DNA of 64,000 bases. Source: Ephemerocybe angulata (Eukaryota > Basidiomycota > Agaricomycetes > Agaricales > Psathyrellaceae). The notes below the pieces were generated by a model. The model had not been told where the DNA came from. It was given only the letters and a program-made list of their open reading frames with translations, and ran no database searches. Positions 1 through 10,202 of this stretch are shown in pieces. Numbering within the stretch: position 1 is the first letter of the stretch; the number at the start of each line of letters is the position of its first letter. The DNA lies in contig JAACJK010000222.1 of NCBI GenBank assembly GCA_013368325.1, forward strand, positions 723,709 to 787,708, in the 5' to 3' direction. Both the position numbers and the translations under genes were made by a program.

Positions 1-3000
1 CATCATACATAGCTCTTGTGTTTGTATCGTAGGTAGGGCAAACAGTGGAATGCATAGATGTGCTGGTCAGAACCGAACATTCGAGATCAGCGTGTGGCTG
101 TGGTATTGTTTGCGGCAAAAGCCGAATTTCCGGCGCTTCACCTCTTCTGCCCGCTACCGTGACTGTTAGCGCCGAAAATTATGAGGGTGTATCAATGACC
201 ACAGCTCTCTCAGAATGTCATTTATTGCAACTCTCGGGTAGGTGACCATAGCCCTCCCAGAACATTCGACAGCCCTCAGTTAAGTCTATAAATGCGTATA
301 GTAGATAGGATTCTCCTATTCATATTGTTTAGGTGTACTGCAATTCGGAGGTACCCTCATTAGCTTTGCGTTCACTTATCGTCATGCAGGGAATGGCAAT
401 GGGAAGATATGTATATCAGTGGAAGGACGGTCGCGTGGATACACACTCATGACCACATGCCCTCGTCGCCCTGTTGTCCTGCAGCTCATTCCCTAAGGTG
501 GTACGCTTCAATATTATTAGCCAAATATCGCTCAGCGTGATGGACTTGTAGCCTTGACCCGAGTGGGACTCTGCTGATAGCAGAGGAGATGCAAGGCGAC
601 GTCGTATGCAAGTGAGTGATGTACATCTTCAATCAGATTGTCCCTCTGGAGGTGTAGACGTCCTCAGCAGCTCTAAATTGTCTGAAGTGGACTGTTGTAA
701 GGCTCTTCTACGTATATCGATCCTGGGGGGGAGTAAGGCTAACTGGCCAACCCGTCGTTGTAAGAATGAAAATCGCTTGACCCGCTATACCCCTGCATCG
801 AGAGGAGGCGACTAATCTAGCCCTTGGAGGTCGATCCGGCACCTAGGGACCCGACGTTGGGTATTGCGTCTAGTGCTGTTAAGCGGTGAGTATAGTGCAT
901 CTTTAACCGAAAATATACAACCGTAGCTATGGTATTCAGATAGTCTGCAGACAGATCTAATTGTCAGATGGCTGTTAGCGTGCGCTCGACCCGGCTAGGA
1001 TAGTTACGCTGGTTTACTTGTGGGTTATGTAGTGCGACCGAGTTTCTGGTTGCTGCGCCTACCCAATGAGCATTGCTCGGGTTTCGTCCTTCGCATTAGT
1101 CATTCTCTTATATGGGCTTGAACATACTGTAGCCACAGGGCTTCTTGTGTATGTCTGTTACAAATGGCACCCTTCGGTCTGCCTTCCTGCCTCGACGCGG
1201 CCCATCGCTGCTAAATGGTGATTACGCATTTCACTGACGCCCACGTAGGAGTCACCATAGGGATCCGGATACCTACATCAAGTTGGTTAGGATCCTCACA
1301 GGGTTATGCAGTCTATAGTTACTCATCTTGGTCATAGCCTGGGCATTATCACGCGAGGCCACTATGAGTAATAGCCCATGTATCCCTGATCGTGTCACCT
1401 CCTGACCTGTAGGAGAAAGCGAGCCCTGGAGAGTCCCTGCGGTATTTCCCTCCACGTCGTAAGACGAGTCGACGTTGTAGGAAGTTGCGCGCTGCTGCGT
1501 AGATAGGTAGCTAGGACCCTCAGAACTATAAGGTGATACTCTGCTAGTCAGCAGACGTCGAGCCCGGTGGTCAGTTTCTGTGTTCGTTGTCGCGATCTGT
1601 TGTAGGTATCGACCGCTCGATCTGTTCCAACCCTTTTCTAGCCGTCCGATCTGTAGATAGCACGAATGCAGACAGCTGCATCTGAGCGTCTCTTTTTCAT
1701 GTGAGAAGTCTGGCATCCAGACGTGTCGATGTAGTGCGGTTGCAGCTGCCAAGGTGGGCTGCAGCGCAGTACATGCTTTGCCACCCATAGAGCCCACGGT
1801 CACATGTTATGACCGCTTATTGTAGCCGGCCGGCGGCTGCAGGCGGACTGCAGCGAAATCGGCACCTGCCGAGTTCGAGCTACCGTGATATGACGGAGCG
1901 TTCTCTGTCTTCGAGCTGTTGGCTATTTCCTGCTCCGCGAAGCCTCTTTTACCTCCCACTAAAGCAACTAACAGATGAATGCGCCTACCAGACAACGGCA
2001 TTCTTAGTTACGGGTCGTAGGTCGTGGCAATCGACAGGATTCACCTCCAAATGCGTGGGCGCTTAATATAGCGCTTATCTTGTCAGTCTGCATTGTCAGT
2101 CTGCTTGCGATTGCGCGCACTACATTGGTATTCCATATTCTTTCTACTGGTTCCTCTATGCCTCTGGTAAGATACGTTCCTCAGAATTGTTCGTCTGACC
2201 CGTCTTGAGCTCCCTGTATATTAGGAGGAGGATGATTAGCATAAACGCTCTGGTGTGTACCCACTTTGGACTTACTTAGGCCATCCTGGATTCGCTCCCT
2301 CCAAAGCAGATGGTGGATCATTAAATAGATCGTCGACTTGTAACGCACTGCGCGTAACCACAGCCCAATACACAGCGAACGTGTCATCTGTCGTAAGCGA
2401 TGTTCGCAGTGCTAGTCATCGACATTAGTGCTCACCTATATGTATTGGGCTCGGTCGGAAGCCCGAGTGCTGCCCAGTCTATGTCGGCGCTCTCCCCATT
2501 CCAGTCGGGAAGTCGGAGCTGTCGGTCGCTGTGGATGAGAGGCCGATGTTGCAAACCCACAGTCAATGCACTGTTTTGTCGAGGAATGTCTAGTGCCGAG
2601 GACTCACCTAAGGGCTGCGCTAGTGTCCGCCCAATTGGGTACCAATGTGCCTGTCTGTGAATTTGTAGTTTCTTCCGAAGACTGCGATGGGCCAGCCTGT
2701 AGCCCCGGCCAAATCCATCCGCTTCCCGAACCGTATCCAGAAGAGGATCCGGCTAAATCCGTTTGCAGCGCTCCTAAGGTCCCAAGACCTTCGAAGCCGT
2801 CGAGGCTTACAGTAGCTGCATCGTATACAGTGGTGGTTGTGGCTGTATATCGTCAGCCAGCATCGGGATGAAGCATATGGGAATCATACTGGTGAAATTA
2901 ATCGGCAGCTCGGCGGGATCTTCTGGTAGGTATCGAGGTCTGGTCCAAAAACACTGTCATATGTCGCCGAATTAGGGCGATAGGGATATATTCAATCCTA

Positions 3001-3096
3001 GCAGACATACCTTATCACCCGCGTTCGCGCAATAACAGCATCCTTCTGAAGTACTACTTCCAGGACACTATTTCCGTCGTCAAGCCTCATCCCAGC
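1..3096. other. No recognisable gene
   Basis: Three kilobases in which I can find no credible gene. Open frames up to 176 codons occur (for example 1273-1803 on the minus strand), but their translations are compositionally random, start and stop without splice sites or promoter context, and resemble no family I know. It is probably non-coding or fully decayed DNA at the edge of a gene-poor island. Confidence 0.6.
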
Positions 3097-3435
3097 TTAT
3101 ATGTCGCAGAAAGTACTCACCGGAAGCTTCTTGTCCTGACATCGGTTGCAGAACGTGTGGAACCACTTGTTGCCGTTTTGCACAAGTAAGGCGGACAGTT
3201 TCTGCTCTGTGTTTTTGATCTGTTCGAGTTCTTCAGGTAGCAGTATAGCGACTTCAAACCTGTAGATGGCTGCGTTAATGGGCGCGGAAAGTCTAGAGGA
3301 TGAGGGTGGAGTAATGGAGGGAGGGAGCTCTGCGTACGGTTGCGCTGTGCGTAGCTTCCCCTTGTCCATGGGCTGGGGATCGGCACCACTTTTCTTGCCC
3401 CTCTTCTTGTTCACGCTGACTGTATTAGTGCGCAT
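3097..3435 (-). CDS. Hypothetical Cys-containing protein, exon
   Basis: A 112-codon frame on the minus strand that looks more protein-like than its surroundings. It has a basic N-terminus, a Pro/Ser-rich middle, a helical stretch with Glu/Leu/Gln and then FCNRCQDKKLP, a CxxC pair. A GTGAGT donor follows the last Pro codon near 3120. A plausible downstream exon reads GCCYCANAGDK, with more cysteines, but I could not make the intron phase fit. Agaricomycete genomes carry many proteins with C-x2-C ... C-x2-C knuckles of this kind, some linked to mobile elements. Function unknown; the gene may be broken. Confidence 0.3.
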   Translation of the reverse strand: MRTNTVSVNKKRGKKSGADPQPMDKGKLRTAQPYAELPPSITPPSSSRLSAPINAAIYRFEVAILLPEELEQIKNTEQKLSALLVQNGNKWFHTFCNRCQDKKLPVSTFCDI

Positions 3436-4914
3436 GCGAAGGAGTTAAGTAAATACTTCAAGTGACCTCAGAGGGTAAGAGGCGTAGTGGGTGGGTGAGA
3501 TGGGCGATGAGATGCGCGCGTATTTGGGGGGCTCTGAAACCCGGGCATTCTCTTTCTTGGCTGCTCCTTTTGAACTGGTTTCGCTTCTGCTGAGTTCGTA
3601 GTCATACTGTCAGAATTATACTTTAGAAGCGGTCTCTTCCGGACAAACACCAGGTCTATAGACGGGCCGCGCGCTGTTGGCATCCGAGTCAAATTGGGTT
3701 CGAAGATGTGCGCGTCTACGTGACGCATTATCCCTCCTTTACTCGCGACCGCTTGAATTATATGGATGCAACGCCCTGTCTCACTGTATACGCCCTTTCG
3801 CTACCCTAGTTTATCGTACTCCGCCTTTTACTCTTTCTCTTCTTTTGGTAGTCTGAATGTCCACGGGGATGGCGCGTAGAAGACGGATGCTTCTATAGCT
3901 AGGTGGACATAAAGTTCAACGGCGGCTGCGCCACTCCTCTAATAAGAGGTGGTCCACGAATCCGATCATTCTATCATTCTCGGTCATGTTTAAGGTACAT
4001 TTCTTTTTTTATCATTGGTCTATATACAATTCACATACCTATGGGTCTGCCCCCGCTCTATATCTACCGCCGCCTTGTTAAGCTAGCGTCCCCAACTTTC
4101 CCTGGTCTTGTAGCACGTATTCTCATAGAACCCGTTTACCTTGCAATTTGATGTCAGCCCCATTTAGAAGGAGTCCACCCTTAACCACGAAGTATTAATT
4201 TTTTTTGGGTGGTGTCACAACCAAGGTGCGTCGGCGTGACGGTCTTCTGAGCCCAAGGCTATGCTCTGATCTGTTTCCTCCTCTCCCCACATCTAGGTGG
4301 CTCTCTTTCGCTCTCTTTGCCCGTAATAATCGTTCTGTTACTGGTACTCCAGGCGGGTGTGCACTGTAGAGCGCGGTCTAGCGCGGGATGGTTGGGTTGC
4401 CGGTGGTCTGAAGGCTATTGGTTGAGCACCGTCTCGATGGCGTGAACATCGGCTCCACATACATCGGAGGTATCTGGTACGTTGTACCTAAATCGCGGCG
4501 AATCTCCAATTACTACTGATGAATCTTAAGCCCAGCCTTCCACATACCCTCGACGTCCTCTAACCACCCACCGAAACTTACCCCAGTCTGGACTTGTCTT
4601 TCTATGCTTAATTTCCCACTTGTCCTGCCAGCGGGTTGCCTCTTATCCGTCGTCAACGCGCAGCACGGATCCCACAGCGTCTTTCAGCCCACCGAGCCCC
4701 TTCCTGTGTGAGTGGCGCTTTCTGGCCGTTTCATGGCTCAGCCTGCTCATGGTAACTTTCATGTCTGACTACTTCTTAGCTTGTATCGGTCGGAACGATC
4801 GTCTACGCGGGTACTTCGATAATCACCGTCATTTACCCGTTTTCTATCCAACACCCAGCCTTATGCGCTCCGACATGTCTCCGCCGATTATCTGCGTGTC
4901 TACCAGCGTCGAGC
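3436..4914. other. No recognisable gene
   Basis: A short minus-strand frame at 3468-3728 (86 codons, Pro/Arg-rich) is open but has no supporting signal. The rest is T/C-rich and contains only short frames. I see no gene here. Confidence 0.5.
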
Positions 4915-6060
4915 GGTCAGTACGCGGTGTACTCGCCAACGGGCTTCTCGAACTTTATTGACGAGCGCGAAGAGGAGTCGTTCGACAAGACCAGCGAAGA
5001 TGTGCGCGGCGAGGGCACCAGCAAGACCACGACGCGATCTCGGCATTCACCACGCGCACTTCAACCCGCAGCGTCAAGCCCAAGGGAAAAGAGCCCGACG
5101 TCAGCCGGCCAGTAGTTATCTCTGATGATTACTGGCTCTAGCTTGTCATGGGACCTGTCGAGAATATCACCCATGGTAATATCGAGGTCCTGCACCACGT
5201 ACGTCGCATCGTTCATTTACTGTGTTAGTGTTACTTACTGTGTGGCAGAGCTTCGGAATTGTAATGCCTATCCCCGACTTACGGAAAACCAGGCCATGTT
5301 CCCCACCCCCCTCACCCCCGTCCTGTTCGCCAACCACGTTGTGGCGATATGGATCTCCCAGTCTCAGCAGCTTCTCCGCATCGCCCGACCAGCACACGCT
5401 TATTGGTAGGAAAGTCGCGTGGAGCGTGCAGGCCACCGCATCAGCCCGACCCTCCTCTACGACGATACCGACACCCTCAACAACTCCCCAGCGTCTAGTG
5501 GTCTGTGTGCGTTGTACTCGCCAACGGCTTCTCTAATTTATGGACAACGCTACGAAAGATGGTTCATCCATAAAGACTAAGAGGTGCACGTCGAGGGCAC
5601 CAGCAAGGCGCGATCTCAGGACCCACAAGGCGCACAGCACTATTGCGAAGGCAAGTAACTCAACGACAGCCGGCCAGTAGTCATTTCCTATACCTGGTTC
5701 GAGCTCGTCATGGTCTTTGCGAGATAGTCACTCGTTAGAAGTCGGAGTTCCTTCACCATGTACGTCGCGTCGTTTACTTCCCGTGACACTGGGTACTTAC
5801 TATGTGGCAGTTCCTCGGAATTGTAATGTCCTACGCCGCCTTTAAGGAATACCAGGCCGTGTTCCCCACCTCCCTTACCCCAGTCCTGTTCGCCGACCAC
5901 GTTGCAGCTATATGGATCCCCTAGTCTCGCCAGTCTCACTGTGTCGCCCAACCGGTATAGTCTTACTGGAAAGAGATTCGAATAGAGCGTGTCGGCCACC
6001 GCATCATTCTGACCCTCAGCTACGGCGAACCTGACACCATCAACGACTCCTACATCCGTG
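4915..6060. repeat. Two-copy direct repeat of decayed coding DNA
   Basis: Two diverged tandem copies of about 580 bp, roughly 4915-5500 and 5505-6060. Shared landmarks in the same order are: GTACTCGCCAACGG; GAGGGCACCAGCAAG; CAGCCGGCCAGTAGT; a TACGTCGC segment; TACTGTGTGGCAG or its variant TACTATGTGGCAG; GTTCCCCACC; CCTGTTCGCC followed by ACCACGTTG; and GGCCACCGCATCA. Translating the plus strand gives protein-like stretches (PVLFADHVAAIW, GHRIILTLSY, VRRRDIDAVLK) broken by stops and frame changes. This is best read as a tandemly duplicated gene of unknown family, now dead. Confidence 0.6.
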
Positions 6061-7471
6061 TCCGCCGCCGCGATATCGACGCTGTCCTCAAATGCCCATC
6101 AAGCGCAAGTCACTTCCTCCTACAAGCCCATGCGACTCCAGCAAGAGATCGTGTTTCCATAATACTCCTCGGCATGTTCTCGCAGCAATAATTCGCTCGA
6201 GCGCACGCTGGCCGTGCAAGCCCATTAGGTATGGGAGCGCCGGCTGGTGTTGGCGAATCTCAAGCCATTTCCCCTCGCTGTCCTACCTTATAGAGGGTGA
6301 CCTTCTTGCGGCTGAGTAGCGACCGGACAAGCAGCCAGAACCACCATGCCTGGGAGCCAAGATCCCCACCAGCAAACCCAACCTTCGACCCCGCCGACTT
6401 GAAGCTATTATCACGCCTCGCGAGCGTATTGCTCAAGTGCGGGTGATCCCTTTCTACACTTTAGTAGTGAATGGATAGGTTGATCGCCTCGTAGTATGTC
6501 TAGAATCCGTCGAGGAGCTGATCGTTTGGGAACTAGCTCCTAGATTAACCCCGTGTTCGCCTCCTTATCGTCTCCTGAAAGGGAGCCATAAACCGTCCGT
6601 CTAGGAACCTTATACCTTCTTATCCCAGCATATGGCGGCTCTCCCACCTCATATCAGCCTCTCTTCTTGTGTTCGACTGACTGGCTCATTGCGCGATACT
6701 CTGATCAACAGCAGACCTAGCCGGCACCGGCCTGGCCGCCTGCGCCTTGTTTCATTCTCCTGCTCCCTCTTCTGATTGCCGACTACGGCCGTTCTCTCTA
6801 TGCGATATCCGTTTGCTGGTTGTAGTTGTGGGTCTACTCGTTCTTCAGCACATTTGCTAGGCTATGAACATTCGCATTCCATCCTCTGATTGACTTCTCT
6901 TTTGACCACAACTTAACCGGCTCTGCTAAATCGGCATCTAGTAGCTTCAAGCTTGTATCATTGGGCTTTCATCGATCTTCAAATATAACACGGCTATATA
7001 TCTGATTTTACTATGGGAACGAACAGGTTATAACATAGGTAAGGCTCCCACTACAGTGCGTGCAATGATAAACACATCTAATTTGCGCATATGATCTTCA
7101 TCTCTTAATATGTGTTCACCCCTCACGGGAGGGAGAGCTAATATATCTAGGTCCGTCTGTACGGTGGGCGAGCATACATGACATCGTATATTCTGACTCG
7201 AGTACTTGGGTTTTGTTGGCGCCAAGCTTTTCCTCCGCCGTTGACGCTGTGCTCGGCCGCATGTTGCCATGATCGCGAACGGCATCTCCCGCCCGCGCGT
7301 TTCCGTGAATGCGGCGGCATTTGTTGTAAGTACGCCCATGACCACTGCCCATCGCCTGCTCGCCAACGGCCAACGGCCATTACCCAGCCCGACTCCTTCA
7401 CGTCAGTTGACCTCCAACCACCAGCTCCCAGCTCGCACCCCCTCAATGAAACTACTTTCGATACACACACC
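6061..7471. other. No recognisable gene
   Basis: Apart from a short tail that may belong to the decayed repeat upstream, this stretch shows only short overlapping frames on both strands, for example 149-151 codons on each strand between 7147 and 7627. None has a convincing composition. It leads into the URC4-like pseudogene. Confidence 0.5.
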
Positions 7472-8521
7472 ATGAACATCGCAGCGATCGTACCTCTGTC
7501 GGAGAAGGCTGCATACCTCCGCACATTGCCTGTCATTCGCGAGCGGTGCGGGAGGGGGCACGAGCTCGCGGCGCAGGGTAACTCCAGTACTTCGATTACC
7601 ACCAGGAGAGGGAGGATGCAGCTGTAGAATTGTGTCTCGATATCATCAAGGTGAACTTTGTACAGCTCTGTTGTATTACTAGACTGGCTGACACGTCCAT
7701 GGCAGACGATGTACGGTGCAGACGAGGACTTTGCGACCAGGGTGCGTACACACGGTTATCCCCCTATCTTCCCCATGCGACTCGCTCGCGCCGTTCTCCT
7801 TCTCCCTCGTAGTATCTAATCTACATCACTCTCTTTTATCTTCAGATACCACCGCACGGTCGCTGGCGCCACCTCGACGCGGGCGCTCCACGCGTCCAGT
7901 ACCTGCTGCAAGCATGGACCTCATCAGCAGTCCCTATCGACACGCAGGAGCAGGCGCGCCGGACGATCGACCTGTTAATCGTGTCCGTGTTGCTCGATAC
8001 AGGCGCGGGGAAGGTGTGGGAGTATGAAGAGAAGTAGAAGGGGCAGACGTTAATTGCAGTGAGGGGCGGGTGTTGCGAGCTTTAGGATGTTTGAGCAGGG
8101 GTTCTTCTCGGGTGTTGAGGGGCAGCCTCATCGTGTCGATGGTGCGTGCTTTCTTTTCCTTGGGATGCTGGATTGATGGGACTCAATTGGACTTTTGTGC
8201 TTTTAGCTGAAGGGCTGGCGAAGATTACGACGGAGAGAATGGGCGAAGCTATGCAGGCGACGGAGGAGGTCGGTATCGACGGACGCATTGCCCTGCTGTA
8301 CAAGCTTGGTGAAGCGCTCAAAGCAAACCCCGAGTACTTTAGAGATGACGGACGGCCAGGAGATCTCATAGGTATGTTGAAAATCCCGGTTTTCTCTCAA
8401 TAGGCTGTAGACGCTAACCCGTTCAATCGCATGTTTAGACTTCTTGCAAGCAAAAGTACCACCCTCCCCACTTATGCTCCCTGTCGCCATCTGACTGCGC
8501 TCGTCCTGGTGGAATGCAAGT
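7472..8521 (+). pseudogene. URC4/DUF1688 uracil catabolism pseudogene
   Basis: A broken gene of the DUF1688 family (yeast URC4, Aspergillus urg3), which acts in the URC pyrimidine-degradation pathway. The frame opens at ATG 7472 with AAYLRTLPVIRERCGR. A one-base loss near 7581 shifts the frame to QYFDYHQEREEDAAVE-type sequence. Introns with GT-AG ends then precede the family hallmark IPPHGRWRHLDAGAPRV (about 7845) and LLIVSVLLDTGAGK. An in-frame TAG follows at about 8034, and at least two more single-base losses precede ASFRMFEQGFFSGVEGQPHR. The next exon (8208-8370) ends in NPEYFRDDGRPGDLI, and after another intron the reading stops at TGA near 8491. The C-terminal part of the family is not found. 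Introns and order are those of the real gene, so this is an old copy rather than a retrocopy. Confidence 0.85.
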
Positions 8522-8565
8522 CCTTTTTCCCATCTCTGACAGTGATTATGCGTGGGGTAAATAAG

Positions 8566-9060
8566 CTTCGAGGTCTACAGAAATGTAAGTGTTCCAAACA
8601 GCTTCGAAAGGACCATGTACTTACTCAAACACACACAGTCGGGGTACAGCGTGCGCATCGGAGAATGTCCGAGATCGCACCTTCGCGGCTCGTGTACCCC
8701 GTCGTCGACGTCGTCAGGTTGTGCGAGGGATGATGGGGGTCGAATCCACAGTCCTGTGATCGCCGTTGATTGTGGGCCGCACTGGTATGCTTTGAGGTCT
8801 TTGAAAATGTGAGTACTTGCCCCATACACCTTTGAGAGGACTCTGGACTTACTCGAACACTCGCAGTCACGCTCACGGCTGCAAGTTGCACAGACCCCGC
8901 TATCGAGCCCTCGCGGCTTGTGTATTCCCGTCATCGTCTTGCTGTGTGCAGAGTGGCGGGATCGAAGCCCTGTCGTTGATCGTACCATGCTTCGAGGTCG
9001 ACGAAAATGTGAGTTCAATGCGTTATCTCCTTTGAACCGGTCTCTCAATCACCCCATTCG
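8566..9060. repeat. Degenerate ~200-225 bp tandem repeat
   Basis: The motif CGAGGTC followed by nnnGAAAATGTGAGT recurs at about 8567, 8792 and 8991, each time followed by related sequence: a TTGAGAGGAC/TCGAAAGGAC stretch, TACTC.AACAC, CGCGGCT.GTGTA..CCGTC, then a GGGTCGAA or GGATCGAA block. A weaker partial copy continues to about 9170, and the CCGGGATCGAAC block recurs at 9556. The units lie just after the dead URC4 gene. Nothing suggests that they code for protein. Confidence 0.6.
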
Positions 9061-9195
9061 TAGTCGCTTCGCCCCACGGTCTGTGCGCTGGGAGAGTGGG
9101 ATATGAGATGGCCGTCAGGAGTCATGCGAGGGTTGGGATGCCACTTCGAGGCTGCGCGAAACGTTCTGTGTTTCCAAGCACGCATCTACTCCGGT

Positions 9196-9385
9196 TCACC
9201 ACCACCACCAGGGCCACCACCACCACTTGACGCTCGCATCCACCGACGCCCACCCCCACTTCTCGCGTCCAACGACGCCCACCACCACCACGGGCTCGTC
9301 TCCAACACGCCGTGCCACCGCTTCGCGCTCGCGTCGAATGACGCAGAGCACCTCCCACCACGCCGCCGGCCACCACCACCAGTTC
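9196..9385. repeat. CCA-rich minisatellite
   Basis: A run of CCA/CCACC triplets interspersed with imperfect copies of GCTCGCATCCACCGACGCCC, TCTCGCGTCCAACGACGCCC and GCTCGCGTCGAATGACGC, spaced about 45-80 bp. All six frames are open and give His/Pro/Thr- or Gly/Val-rich translations, as expected for simple-sequence DNA. I do not regard these frames as genes. Confidence 0.6.
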
Positions 9386-9796
9386 GCGCCGTAGCGTGAG
9401 TTGGGTAAGTCAGCAGTCCAGTTTCATATAGGAGAGGCGTGCCACTCACCCCAACGCCCTACACACAGCATCACCGAGAGCCTTCTCTCTCCGTCCTTTG
9501 ACCTCGATAGCCACATTCGAGAGGCACCGTGTCGTGCTGCGTGTGGCATGCCGCCGGGATCGAACACCACCCACCATCTATGTCTTGTTTCGATTGTAGC
9601 ATATCCGTTGACTGACCTTGTTCTATTGCTCGCGCTAGCTGGGAATTCGATATTGGGTATGCTATACCCAGGAGTCTGTGCAGTTCTTGAAAAGGTAAGC
9701 CGTGTTTGCAGACCATACTAGGGACAATGACTCACTGTTTCCAGTACACGGCAGTCAGTGTTCCCCTTGACGACGTGGGTTGATTGCAGAGGTGCA

Positions 9797-10174
9797 TATC
9801 AAACTGTTAAGTTTGGATAAGTTCTGACCACGTCTGTGAGTGGGAAGAGTTCGATTAGACTTGTAATAACTATACGATATACATGATACGCACCTGTGAG
9901 TGGGAAGAGTTCGATGGGGACTCAACCGCTCACAGTGTGGACTATATACTGTATGAGAACAATGATCGATCTATTTACGGAACAATAAAGTCAGAGAACA
10001 ATGATCGATCTATCTATAGAACAATAGAGTGACAACCATCGATAGAATGATAGATGGAATGATTGATAGAATAGAATGATGAAAGAATGACAGATAGAAT
10101 GATGAAATGAAAGAAGCGTCGAAAAGCTATGTATCAAATGATGATGAAGGTAACATGAGCATTGCCTTCTAACA
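9797..10174 (-). repeat. 3' LTR of the Copia element
   Basis: In element sense this LTR starts TGTTAGAAGG at 10174 and ends CAGTTTGATA at 9797. The outer edge is fixed by the GTGCA target duplication at 9792-9796 rather than by a terminal CA. It contains the internal repeat GAGTGGGAAGAGTTCGAT (twice, about 78 bp apart) and A/T-rich GATCGAT/GATAGAATGAT motifs. It is identical to the 5' LTR. Confidence 0.95.
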
Positions 10175-10183
10175 CACCCCCTT
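10175..10183 (-). other. Polypurine tract of the Copia element
   Basis: In element sense AAGGGGGTG lies directly before the 3' LTR. It is the expected primer site for plus-strand DNA synthesis, about 20 bases after the polyprotein stop codon. Confidence 0.8.
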
Positions 10184-10202
10184 AATGCGATGTCTCTGAA
10201 TC

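Noticed and set aside
1273..1803. 176-codon minus-strand frame
   Set aside because: Random composition, no splice or promoter signals, no family resemblance.
7147..7627. 149-151 codon frames on both strands upstream of the URC4 pseudogene
   Set aside because: They overlap each other on opposite strands; the true reading in this stretch begins at the URC4-like ATG 7472.
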